DNA of 38,698 bases from Kiritimatiellia bacterium. Its GTDB lineage: Bacteria > Verrucomicrobiota > Kiritimatiellia > JAFGHX01. The notes beneath the pieces are model-generated. The model worked only from the letters and a program-made list of their open reading frames with translations, was not told where the DNA came from and did not search any database. Made by a program: the position numbers and the translations under genes. The stretch lies in contig JAFGHX010000485.1 of the NCBI GenBank assembly GCA_016929905.1, positions 1 to 38,698 on the forward strand. The letters run 5' to 3'. Positions 10,327 to 17,667 of this stretch are shown in pieces; position 1 is the first letter of the stretch, and every line of letters begins with the position of its first letter.

Positions 10327-10917
10327 TCATTGTCCGGCGTTGCTCTCAGGCGAAGCCGGCTGAACGGGCGGCTCCGGCCGCGGTTGCGCGGCCGGGGCGA
10401 CGGGCGCGGGCGCGGCCGGAGGCGGGGGCGCCGTGCCGGGCTGGGCTTCGGCAGGTCCGACTTCGACGGGCATCGCGAGCGGGACATCCGCGGCCGGGGG
10501 GCCCCCTGCCGGCGCGCCTTCACCCGCGGGCGCCGCGACCGGCAGCGTGAAATCCGACGCGTCCACGGGGAGCGGTTCTTCCGAGCCGGACGGCAGGCCC
10601 GGCCCCGGCTGGCCGGGCGGCGGCTGGGTTGTGGACACCGGCGGCTCGGCATACTTGTCGGTTGCCGATTCCTCCATGCGCACCGCCGGGTGAATGATGG
10701 CGAGAAGCGTCGTATTGACCAGGAAGATGACCGCCAGGACAATCGTCGTCTTGGTCAGGACGTTGCCCGTCCGCGAGCCGAACAGCGACTCGCCCATTCC
10801 GGCCCCGAACGCCATGCCCAAGCCTTCACGCTTGGTTTTCTGCATCAAAATGATGCCGACCAGCATCAGGCTGGAGAGGACTTCGATGAACATCAGAAAC
10901 GATCTGAGAATACCCAT
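10327..10917 (-). CDS. secG: Preprotein translocase subunit SecG with long Ala/Pro-rich tail
   Basis: Small accessory subunit of the SecYEG channel. The family core is at the N-terminus: a first helix (FIEVLSSLMLVGIILMQ), the conserved GLGMAFGAGMGESLFGSRTGNVLTK loop region, and a second helix (TTIVLAVIFLVNTTLLAII). Of 196 aa, about 110 residues after the second helix form a low-complexity tail rich in Pro and Ala; usual SecG is about 75-120 aa. Start ATG 10917 follows GGGGGG; an upstream GTG-type extension to 10947 is not needed. It sits 50 nt after tpiA, a common bacterial neighbourhood (tpiA-secG). Confidence 0.92.
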   Translation of the reverse strand: MGILRSFLMFIEVLSSLMLVGIILMQKTKREGLGMAFGAGMGESLFGSRTGNVLTKTTIVLAVIFLVNTTLLAIIHPAVRMEESATDKYAEPPVSTTQPPPGQPGPGLPSGSEEPLPVDASDFTLPVAAPAGEGAPAGGPPAADVPLAMPVEVGPAEAQPGTAPPPPAAPAPVAPAAQPRPEPPVQPASPESNAGQ

Positions 10918-10967
10918 GGCACCCCCCAGGAACCGGGCCGGACCCATTCCGGCACTGTCGACGCAGT

Positions 10968-11720
10968 CTAGCGTGCGGCGTTGACGATGGCAACAAAGGA
11001 ATCGGCCTTCAGGGACGCTCCGCCGATGAGGCCGCCGTCGATATCGGGCCGGCTGAAGAGGTCCTTGGCATTATCCGGCTTCACGCTTCCGCCGTAGAGG
11101 ATCCGGACGGCGGCGGCGGTTTTTTCGTCGGCCATGCCGGCGACGAGCCCGCGGACAAAGGCGTGCACGTCCTGGGCCTGCTCCGGCGTCGCGGTCTTAC
11201 CCGTGCCGATGGCCCAGACGGGTTCATAGGCGATGATGACGTTGGCGAGCTGCGCGCCGAGCTCGGCGAGGCTGTTGACGACATGGTCCCGCACGACCGC
11301 TTCCGTGCGGCCCGCCTCGCGCTGCTCGAGCGTTTCGCCCACGCAGACGATCGGCGTGAGGCCGGCCCCGAAGGCGGCTTTGGCCTTGCGGTTGACGGTT
11401 TCGTTGGTGGCGCCGAACAGAGCGCGCCGCTCGCTGTGGCCGAGGATCACGTAGGCGCAGCCGACCTCGCGCAGCATGGCCGGCGCGATTTCGCCGGTGT
11501 AGGCGCCCTGTTCGGCCCAGTGCATGTTCTGCGCGCCCAGCGCGACGGCCGAACCGGCGAGCACATCCGCCACGGGTTTCAGGGCCGTGAACGGGGGGCA
11601 GATCACGACATCGACCCCCGTGCCGGCCTGCACCTGGCCGGCAACGCCGGCGGCGAGTTCCACGGCGTCGGCCACGGTCTTGTTCATCTTCCAGTTGCCT
11701 GCCACCATCTTTTTCCGCAT
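10968..11720 (-). CDS. tpiA: Triosephosphate isomerase
   Basis: Interconverts dihydroxyacetone phosphate and glyceraldehyde 3-phosphate in glycolysis. 250 aa, full length. Substrate-binding Asn9 and Lys11 are in GNWKMNK, catalytic His95 in GHSERR, catalytic Glu166 in AYEPVWAIGTG (start of the mobile loop), and the phosphate-binding YGGSVKP is present. A strong GGGAGG lies 8 nt before the ATG. It is 61 nt after pgk and 50 nt before secG, so one transcript is likely. Confidence 0.98.
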   Translation of the reverse strand: MRKKMVAGNWKMNKTVADAVELAAGVAGQVQAGTGVDVVICPPFTALKPVADVLAGSAVALGAQNMHWAEQGAYTGEIAPAMLREVGCAYVILGHSERRALFGATNETVNRKAKAAFGAGLTPIVCVGETLEQREAGRTEAVVRDHVVNSLAELGAQLANVIIAYEPVWAIGTGKTATPEQAQDVHAFVRGLVAGMADEKTAAAVRILYGGSVKPDNAKDLFSRPDIDGGLIGGASLKADSFVAIVNAAR

Positions 11721-11781
11721 GGTTACGCCTCCCTTTCCGAGATGGCTGTCTGCGCACGGCGCGCGCGGCGCGACATGCCTC

Positions 11782-13032
11782 CTACTTGTCCGTCAACGCG
11801 GCGAGCCCGGGCAACTCCTTGCCTTCCAGCAGTTCCAGGCTCGCGCCGCCGCCGGTGCTGATATGTGTGACCTTGTCCGCCAGGCCGCTCTTCTGGATGG
11901 CGCTGACGCTGTCGCCGCCGCCGATTATGCTGACGCAGTCGGCCTGGGCAACGGCCTGGGCCACCGCCATCGTGCCCTGAGCGAAGGGCTCCATTTCGAA
12001 GCAGCCCATCGGCCCGTTCCAGACGACGGTCTTGGCTTTGGCGATCTCCTCGCCGAACCGGCCGGCGGACTGGGGCCCGATGTCCAGCGCCATCCAGCCG
12101 TCCCGGATCCCGGCCTCACCGACGACTTCCGTCCTGGCGTTCGCGTCGAACGCGTCGGCAATGACGTGATCGGAGGGGAACAGGACCCGTACGCCGGCGG
12201 CGTCGAACTTGGCCAGTATCGCCTTGGCCAGGTCCACTTTGTCCGGCTCGGTCTTGGAACGGCCGACAGGCAGGCCCTTGGCGAGGTAGAAGGTGTAGGT
12301 CATGGCGCCGCCGATGATGAGGGCGTCGACTTTGCCGGCGAGATTCATCAGGACGCCGATTTTGTCCTCGACCTTGGCGCCGCCCAGGATGGCGACGAAC
12401 GGGCGTGTCGGCGCGGCAATGGCATTGTTCAAGTAGGCGATTTCCTTCTCGAGCAGGAATCCGGCGACGCAGTCCTTGAAATGCCGGGTCACGACGGCGG
12501 TTGAGGCGTGCGCCCGGTGCGCGGTGCCGAACGCGTCGTCGACGTATAGGTCGCCGAGCCGGGCCAACTCGGCCGCGAACGCTTCCTGCCGCTGCTTCAT
12601 GGCCTGCTTCGCGGCCTTGACGGCGGCTTCGTCGGCGTCGGCCGGGCCGTCCGCTTTGCCTTCCTCTTCGGGGTGAAAGCGCAGGTTCTCCAGCAGCAGG
12701 ACCCCGCCTTTCTTCAGCGCTTCGGCCTCCGCCTCCGCCTCGGGCCCGACGCAGTCGGCGGCGAATGACACGGGTTTGCCGAGCAACTCCGCGAGCCGAT
12801 CGGCGACAGGCTGCAGGCTCATCGTCTTGTCCGGCTTGCCTTTCGGCCTGCCCAGATGGCTCATCAGGACGACCGAGGCCCCGTTGTCCAACGCGTGCCG
12901 GATCGTCGGCAGCGCGGCCCGAATCCGCGTGTCGTCCGCCACGCGTCCGCCCTCGAGCGGCACGTTGAAATCCACCCGCATCAGGACCCGCTTCTCGGAC
13001 AGGTTCACGTCTCGAATCGTCTTCTTCTGCAT
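11782..13032 (-). CDS. pgk: Phosphoglycerate kinase with eukaryote-like insertion
   Basis: Transfers phosphate from 1,3-bisphosphoglycerate to ADP. 416 aa from ATG 13032, which has AAGGAG 7-8 nt upstream. Motifs: RVDFNVPL, SHLGRPKG, LLLENLRFH, DDAFGTAHRAHAS, the hinge and nucleotide region GGAKVEDKIG, and GGGDSVSA...HISTGGGASLELLEG. Between LRFHPEEEG and LGDLYVDDAFG is an extra, mostly helical, charged stretch of about 30 residues. Most bacterial enzymes lack it, but eukaryotic PGKs have a comparable one. It is the first gene of the run, about 110 nt downstream of a strong promoter. Confidence 0.97.
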   Translation of the reverse strand: MQKKTIRDVNLSEKRVLMRVDFNVPLEGGRVADDTRIRAALPTIRHALDNGASVVLMSHLGRPKGKPDKTMSLQPVADRLAELLGKPVSFAADCVGPEAEAEAEALKKGGVLLLENLRFHPEEEGKADGPADADEAAVKAAKQAMKQRQEAFAAELARLGDLYVDDAFGTAHRAHASTAVVTRHFKDCVAGFLLEKEIAYLNNAIAAPTRPFVAILGGAKVEDKIGVLMNLAGKVDALIIGGAMTYTFYLAKGLPVGRSKTEPDKVDLAKAILAKFDAAGVRVLFPSDHVIADAFDANARTEVVGEAGIRDGWMALDIGPQSAGRFGEEIAKAKTVVWNGPMGCFEMEPFAQGTMAVAQAVAQADCVSIIGGGDSVSAIQKSGLADKVTHISTGGGASLELLEGKELPGLAALTDK

Positions 13033-13148
13033 GTACTCGTCTCCTTGGCCGGGCTCGGAGCCCGGCATCTGGTCCCGCAAGGCTTGAGAAAGCGTCGTGG
13101 GGCTGGACGAACCGCAGTTTTGGCGTATCCGCGGATCAGCGGAGAGAT

Positions 13149-13177
13149 AAAATAGCCGATGAGGCGGAGGATGTCAA
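13149..13177 (-). promoter_or_regulatory. Sigma-70-type promoter for the pgk operon
   Basis: On the minus strand a perfect -35 TTGACA and a -10 TATTTT are separated by exactly 17 nt. The predicted start, near 13142, gives a leader of about 110 nt before pgk. Confidence 0.75.
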
Positions 13178-13240
13178 TTCCCGCGCGACGCCGTGCGCCC
13201 CTTGATCTGCCGCCATCTCCGCGTTCTCGCTACGAAGTTG

Positions 13241-13256
13241 ATGAATAGATCAGGCT
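13241..13256 (+). repeat. Copy 1 of a 16-bp interspersed repeat
   Basis: ATGAATAGATCAGGCT. Related copies lie at 14195-14210 (direct, ATGAATAGGCCAGGCT) and 14139-14154 (inverted; reads ATGAACCGATCAGGCT on the other strand). Together they bracket the small ORF and the GNAT gene. This copy overlaps the stop codon of the small ORF. Confidence 0.5.
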
Positions 13257-13428
13257 AGTGGGTCCGGTCCCAAGCCTGGCGGAAGCCGGCGGCGAACCGC
13301 TCGATCCAGGCGACGGCCGCGGCGTTGCGGTCGACGGGCTGGCCTGAACGCGCGCTTCGGATCCGGGCGTAGTTCCGGATTTGTGCGCGCTCGACTTCGA
13401 GATATTCCTTCAACTGCTGGCGCGTCAC
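13255..13428 (-). CDS. Small conserved-looking protein, 57 aa, unknown function
   Basis: Starts at GTG 13428 with a perfect AGGAGG 8 nt upstream and ends with TAG at 13255. The product is charged and probably helical (TRQQLKEYLEVERAQIRNY, then NAAAVAWIERFAAGFRQAW), has no signal peptide or membrane segment, and shows no frame-shadow relation to a neighbour. I do not recognise the family. The strong ribosome-binding site and amphipathic composition argue that it is real. It is divergent from the GNAT gene and its 3' end carries a copy of the 16-bp repeat. Confidence 0.6.
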   Translation of the reverse strand: MTRQQLKEYLEVERAQIRNYARIRSARSGQPVDRNAAAVAWIERFAAGFRQAWDRTH

Positions 13429-13568
13429 GGCGCGATCCTCCTAATGCGGGCTTCGCCCTCACCCGTAAGGAAGCATGCGGCATGCCACGCCGTCGGGCCC
13501 GGCATTCTGGGGGCCCGCCCGCCCGGTTGGCGGAGAAGAAACCGCGGATCGGGGCGGCCGATTTATTC

Positions 13569-13597
13569 GTGACAGCAGGCCCCGTTCGTGCTAGCAT
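13569..13597 (+). promoter_or_regulatory. Sigma-70-type promoter for the GNAT gene
   Basis: GTGACA (-35, 5/6) lies 17 nt before TAGCAT (-10, 4/6). The predicted start near 13604 gives a leader of about 40 nt before ATG 13643. Confidence 0.45.
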
Positions 13598-13642
13598 GTG
13601 GCCAATCGCGGGGTGACTACGGGGAAACCGGGGGGGTGGCCC

Positions 13643-14140
13643 ATGATTGCTATCCGAAGAGTGGAACCGGGCGATTCGGCCCACGTCAAGGCTCTGATCG
13701 AGGGAATCCTGAACACGGAGTTTCCTGAGGAGAGCAAGGCGTTTGACTACCCCGATCTTAACGACCCGGCCGCCTACTACGCCGGGAAACGGGACGTCTT
13801 CTATGTGGCCCAGCGGGACGGGCAAATAGTCGGCACGGTCGCCGTCAAGGAGGACGACCGCAACACGGCCCTGCTGCGGCGGGTGTTCGTGCGCAAAGAG
13901 TTCCGGAACAAGGGGTACGGGAAGAAGTTGCTGGCCAAAGCGCTGCAATTCTGCGAGGAACACCACTACAGGCAGGTGATGTTCCACGGCACCGACCGGA
14001 TGGAGACCGCCCTGCAACTGTGCCTGAAGAACGGATTCGAGGAAGAAGACATCACGCTTTCTTCGGATTTGAAGATGGTTTTGCTCAGGAAGACGCTTCT
14101 TCGCGCCCCGGCCGAACCCGTCGCCACGCATAGACCCTAG
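13643..14140 (+). CDS. GNAT-family N-acetyltransferase
   Basis: 165 aa from ATG 13643, preceded by a run of Gs serving as a ribosome-binding site. The fold elements are in order: VEPGDSAHVKALI (motif C), FYVAQRDGQIVGTVAV, then motif A with LRRVFVRKEFRNKGYGKKLL, where RNKGYG is the acetyl-CoA pyrophosphate-binding loop, and a C-terminal alpha/beta part with LCLKNGFEEED. The substrate cannot be deduced. It is monocistronic, convergent with rpoN, and its stop abuts the inverted copy of the 16-bp repeat. Confidence 0.9.
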   Translation: MIAIRRVEPGDSAHVKALIEGILNTEFPEESKAFDYPDLNDPAAYYAGKRDVFYVAQRDGQIVGTVAVKEDDRNTALLRRVFVRKEFRNKGYGKKLLAKALQFCEEHHYRQVMFHGTDRMETALQLCLKNGFEEEDITLSSDLKMVLLRKTLLRAPAEPVATHRP

Positions 14141-14210
14141 CCTGATCGGTTCATGCTTCGCCAAGGCTACGGCGGACAGGCTACGACGACGTTCATGAAT
14201 AGGCCAGGCT
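14139..14210. terminator. Inverted repeat between convergent GNAT and rpoN genes
   Basis: AGCCTGATCGGTTCAT (14139-14154) can pair with ATGAATAGGCCAGGCT (14195-14210) at about 12 of 16 positions, giving a long stem at the 3' ends of both genes. It could terminate both. The right arm supplies the last codons of rpoN. Confidence 0.45.
14156..14180. repeat. Dispersed REP-like element (CTTCGCCAAGG core)
   Basis: Reads CTTCGCCAAGGCTACGGCGG and continues ACAGG. From memory this motif recurs in intergenic DNA of many uncultured bacterial genomes, and its spurious translation is RQGYGGQ. It sits in the loop of the inverted repeat above. No second copy is present in the window. Confidence 0.4.
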
Positions 14211-15719
14211 GGCGCCGACCGGCTCGGGAAACGCGATCGGCGGGTTTTCTTCGCCGCCCGGGCCGCGCTGCTTGGACGAATCGATACCCAGTTCTTCCCG
14301 GTATTTCGCGATGGTGCGACGCGCGATCTTCAGCCCCTTCTGCTTGAACAGGTCCGTGATCTGCAGATCCGTCAGGGGTGCCGCCTTGTCTTCGGCCTCC
14401 ACGAACTCCACGATCATGTTTTTCACGGCGTTCGGAGTCAGAGCGGACCCGTCGTTGCACTTGTAGCCGGGCCGGAAGAAGTACTTCATGTTGAACAGCC
14501 CGCGCGGCGTCTCGATATACTTGTTGGCGAGCGCCCGGCTGACGGTCGTCTCGTGAACGCCGATGATGGCCGCCACCCGCGCCATGGTCAGGGGTTTGAG
14601 CTCCGTGTCGTCCCGCTCGAAGAAGTGGCGTTGCGTCCGCACGATCTCCTGCGCGACCTTCCGCAACGTCTCCTGTCGCTGGTTGATGCCCTGGATGATG
14701 AACGTCGCCTTGCGTATCTTGTTCCGGATGTAGGCGAGATCCTCGGCCGAAATCGTGCCGGATTCCAGGATACGCCGGCAGCTGGCGCTGATGCGCAGGC
14801 GCGGAATGTACTCGTCGTTGAGTTCGACATGATACTCGCCGTCCAGGGCGCGCACCACGACGTCGGGCGTGACGTAGCAGACTTCACCGGCCGAAAACGT
14901 CGTGCCCGGATGCGGGTTCAAGGCGGTAATATGCTCCACCGCCTCGAGCAGGTGCTCCTCCGACACGTTCAAGACCCGGGCCATCTTTTCGTACTGCCTG
15001 TTGGCCAGCGCCTCGAAGTAGTCCCGGACGATCCGAACGGGCAGCGCGTCCGGGTCCTGCAGGTCCTGCAACTGCAGCAGCAGGCATTCGCGCAGGTCGC
15101 GCGCGCCGATCCCCGGCGGATCGAAGGACTGCACTTCGCGCAGGACCGCTTCCAGATGCGTGTCGCTCGTGCCGGCCAGTCCTGCCAGCTCCGTCAGCGG
15201 CGTCGCCAGATAGCCCCGGTCGTCGATCGACCCGATCACCAGCCTCGCCAGCTCCTCGTCCCGTTCGCTCAGCTTCGCTACGGGCAGTTGGCGCAGCAGG
15301 TGTTCCTGGAGGGACGGCCGGGCCACGATGCGGTCCATCACGAAGCGGTGCTTTTCCTCCGCGTCCGCGTCCGACCGGTTCCGGCGCGGCGCGTTCGCCG
15401 GATCGCTCGTCCAGCTCTCATCGATCTCCTGGAGGAACTTCAGTTTCTCTTCCAGGCTCGATTCAACGCTCGATTCAACGGGCCCCGAGGGCTCCATGCC
15501 CCCGTCCTCCGGCCCCGACTCGCCCCGCTCGCTCTCCGTGTCGCCGCCCGCCTCCACGTGCACCTCCAGCGCCGGATTCGTCTCCAACTCCTGGCGGATC
15601 ATCACGTGCAAATCCTGGGTCGGCAACTGGAGCAGGCGCAGCCAGCTCAGAAGCTGCGGTGCGAGATTCAGTTGCTGAGAAAGTTCAGCGCTCTGATTCA
15701 GTCCGAATGTCAGTTTCAC
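14193..15719 (-). CDS. rpoN: RNA polymerase sigma-54 factor RpoN
   Basis: Alternative sigma factor that recognises -24/-12 promoters and needs an enhancer-binding ATPase. 508 aa from GTG 15719, which has a perfect AAGGAGGTG. The N-terminal activator-interacting region is Q/L-rich (LNQSAELSQQLNLAPQLLSWLRLLQLP), followed by an acidic linker, the core-binding domain (SFDPPGIGARDLRECLLLQL), the helix-turn-helix (MARVAAIIGVHETTVSRA) and the RpoN box ARRTIAKYRE (466-475). A tail of about 29 residues follows the box, its end encoded by the 16-bp repeat. It lies downstream of the signalling block but has its own sigma-54-like promoter. No NtrC/FleQ-type activator is seen in the window. Confidence 0.97.
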   Translation of the reverse strand: MKLTFGLNQSAELSQQLNLAPQLLSWLRLLQLPTQDLHVMIRQELETNPALEVHVEAGGDTESERGESGPEDGGMEPSGPVESSVESSLEEKLKFLQEIDESWTSDPANAPRRNRSDADAEEKHRFVMDRIVARPSLQEHLLRQLPVAKLSERDEELARLVIGSIDDRGYLATPLTELAGLAGTSDTHLEAVLREVQSFDPPGIGARDLRECLLLQLQDLQDPDALPVRIVRDYFEALANRQYEKMARVLNVSEEHLLEAVEHITALNPHPGTTFSAGEVCYVTPDVVVRALDGEYHVELNDEYIPRLRISASCRRILESGTISAEDLAYIRNKIRKATFIIQGINQRQETLRKVAQEIVRTQRHFFERDDTELKPLTMARVAAIIGVHETTVSRALANKYIETPRGLFNMKYFFRPGYKCNDGSALTPNAVKNMIVEFVEAEDKAAPLTDLQITDLFKQKGLKIARRTIAKYREELGIDSSKQRGPGGEENPPIAFPEPVGASLAYS

Positions 15720-15738
15720 ACCGCACCTCCTTGCCCGC

Positions 15739-15757
15739 TTCCGGCCGTTGGCCGGAA
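15739..15757 (-). promoter_or_regulatory. Hairpin in the rpoN leader
   Basis: Perfect 8-bp stem TTCCGGCC/GGCCGGAA with a 3-nt loop, between the predicted transcription start and the ribosome-binding site of rpoN. It may affect translation or mRNA stability; no known family is recognised. Confidence 0.4.
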
Positions 15758-15783
15758 CACCGCCTCGGCCCGGGTAAGCAGGG

Positions 15784-15799
15784 AGCAGAAAGCGTGCCA
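15784..15799 (-). promoter_or_regulatory. Sigma-54 promoter upstream of rpoN
   Basis: TGGCACGCTTTCTGCT on the minus strand. Against TGGCACG-N4-TTGCW it has one mismatch and the required GG-N10-GC spacing. The start near 15773 is 54 nt before the GTG, so rpoN may be autoregulated. Confidence 0.7.
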
Positions 15800-15930
15800 A
15801 TTTCGGATTTGCCAGAAAAACGAGTTGTTTTCGAATGAAACCGCGTTTTTAGCTGTATTTTTGGCGAATCGGGAGGACGAGAAGCAACGGAGCCGGGCCG
15901 CGCGTGTTGCGGGAGGCGACAGAGGTCGGA

Positions 15931-17226
15931 TTATGCGCCAGCCGGGAACAGGATCTGAAACTCCGTGCCCTTACCCGGGCGGCTGGCGACGGAGATCTTA
16001 CCGCCGACGGACTGGATGCTGTTGCGCACGATATCCATGCCCATACCGCGTCCGGACACATCCGTCACGATTTCGGCGGTTGACAGGCCGGGGTGAAAGA
16101 GGAGGTTGTTGACATCGTCCGGGGTCAACTTGCGGTTGGCGGGGCAGAGCCCCTGCTCCATGGCTTTTCGCAGGAGCGCCTTGTAGTCGATGCCCTGTCC
16201 GTCATCGGCGAGCCGCAGGACGACCTGTTTTCCTTCGCGTCTGGCCTCGATCCAGATACGGCCTTCAGGCGGTTTACCGGCCTCGCGGCGGGCATCCGGC
16301 AGTTCGATACCGTGATCGACGGCGTTGCGCAGGAGGTGCAGCAGCGGCGCTTCGAGGGCGCGCATGAGGGTTCTGGAAACGGGTATATCCTCGCCGCCGA
16401 AGTGCAGGGCGATCTGCTTGCCGGACGCGGAGGAGAGGTGGTCCACGATCATGGCCGCGCGTTTGGCGAGGGAGCCGAACGGGATATTGACCATGAACGA
16501 GAGGTTCTGCTGCAGGCGGGTGAGCAGATCGCCGAGCCGCACCGCGTGGTCTCTCAATTCCGGGCCGGCGCTCTTCCCGGCCGGCTGGCGGTTGAGGCGC
16601 TGCTCGATGGCGTCGAACGCTCTGCAGGCGTCGTCCAGTTCGCAGAGGAGCGCGCGGCAGGCATCGAGATCCTCGGCCGGGACGCGAACGGTCACGGCCG
16701 CCTCTCGGGCCGGGGGCCGGGGTTCCTGTGCCGCCGGTTTGGCGGGCGCCGCCGTTTCAGGCGCGGCCGCGGCCGGCTGGGGGGGTAGCCCGAGCGACTC
16801 GGGTTCCCCGCCCCGGGCCGCCGCCACACGCCGTACGACGGCCTCGAAGGCGGCCCGGTCCTCGACGGCCTCCTGGTTTCCGTCGATGCGCGTCATCATA
16901 TTGCTGAGTTCGTGGACCCCGGTGAAAAGCGCCTCCATCAGCTTGGGCGTGATATCGAGCCGGTTCTTTCGGACGAGGTCGAGCACGGACTCCAGCTCGT
17001 GCGCGAGGCACTTCACGTTCAAGAGCCCGAGGAACGCGGAATTGCCCTTGATCGAGTGGATGGGCCGGAAGACGGCGTTGACCACCTCATCATTCCAGGG
17101 CGTCGCCTCCAACTGCACGAGCAGGGACGGCACGACTTCCAGGGACGAGCGGGATTCCTCGACGAATTCGCGCAGGATCGCTTCTTCGTCGGAGAGGAAA
17201 CCGGATTGCTTGAGCTCCGTGCGCAT
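15931..17226 (-). CDS. CheA-like histidine kinase lacking the CheW-like domain
   Basis: 431 aa. It has an N-terminal Hpt domain with phosphoacceptor His57 in FRPIHSIKGNSAFLGL, an Ala/Pro-rich linker (about 145-175), a dimerisation region, and a CheA-type ATPase domain with the N box LLRNAVDHGIE (Asn301, His305), G1 DDGQGID (341-347) and SGRGMGMDIVR (391-401). The protein stops at FQILFPAGA, so the C-terminal P5 (CheW-like) coupling domain of classical CheA is missing. No CheY/CheB-binding P2 domain is evident. It lies 10 nt after a CheY-like gene and is the last of four signalling genes; phosphotransfer to that regulator is the likely job (inference). Confidence 0.9.
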   Translation of the reverse strand: MRTELKQSGFLSDEEAILREFVEESRSSLEVVPSLLVQLEATPWNDEVVNAVFRPIHSIKGNSAFLGLLNVKCLAHELESVLDLVRKNRLDITPKLMEALFTGVHELSNMMTRIDGNQEAVEDRAAFEAVVRRVAAARGGEPESLGLPPQPAAAAPETAAPAKPAAQEPRPPAREAAVTVRVPAEDLDACRALLCELDDACRAFDAIEQRLNRQPAGKSAGPELRDHAVRLGDLLTRLQQNLSFMVNIPFGSLAKRAAMIVDHLSSASGKQIALHFGGEDIPVSRTLMRALEAPLLHLLRNAVDHGIELPDARREAGKPPEGRIWIEARREGKQVVLRLADDGQGIDYKALLRKAMEQGLCPANRKLTPDDVNNLLFHPGLSTAEIVTDVSGRGMGMDIVRNSIQSVGGKISVASRPGKGTEFQILFPAGA

Positions 17227-17236
17227 CGGACGTCCG

Positions 17237-17653
17237 CTAGTCAGGCTTCATGTCGATCAGCTGGCGCAGCTTCTTCTTCCATATCTTCAGCGAGCGGAGC
17301 GCTTTCCTGACGGCTTGTTCCAGCTCTTTCATGTCGGTCCAGGGCTTGAAGATGCAGGTTTCGGCCCCGTGCCGCATGCAGGCCAGCACGTTTTCCTGGT
17401 TGATGTAGCCGGTGATCATGATCACCCGGACCATCGGGTACTCCCGTCGCACGGCCCGCATGAGGTCGACCCCGCTCATGCCGGGCATGACGATATCGGA
17501 AATGAGCACGTCGACTTTCGCGTCGGCCAGCGTCGCCAGCGCCTGCCGGCCGTCGCAGGCGGTTTCGACTTCGTACCCTTTGTAGCGGAAGTGTCTGGAC
17601 AGCGCCTTGCGGATTTCTTCCTCGTCATCGACAACCAGTATTCGGTAGCTCAT
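17237..17653 (-). CDS. CheY-like single-domain response regulator
   Basis: 138 aa. Receiver domain with acidic pair Asp9/Asp10, phosphoacceptor Asp53 in LISDIVMPGM, Thr81 in MITGY and Lys103 in FKPW. A short basic helical tail (SLKIWKKKLRQLIDMKPD) replaces any DNA-binding output domain. GGGGGAG precedes ATG 17653. It lies 14 nt from the HDOD gene and 10 nt before the CheA-like kinase, so it is probably that kinase's partner. An upstream open extension to 18031 overlaps the HDOD gene and is not real. Confidence 0.92.
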   Translation of the reverse strand: MSYRILVVDDEEEIRKALSRHFRYKGYEVETACDGRQALATLADAKVDVLISDIVMPGMSGVDLMRAVRREYPMVRVIMITGYINQENVLACMRHGAETCIFKPWTDMKELEQAVRKALRSLKIWKKKLRQLIDMKPD

Positions 17654-17667
17654 GTCTCCCCCGGCCG

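Noticed and set aside
10287..10742. N-terminal extension of oppA across secG
   Set aside because: Would place about 150 Arg/Pro-rich residues before a normal lipoprotein signal; secG in the other frame is a recognised gene.
13250..14164. 304-codon minus-strand frame over the GNAT gene
   Set aside because: Antisense to a good GNAT gene and out of frame with the better-supported 57-codon ORF.
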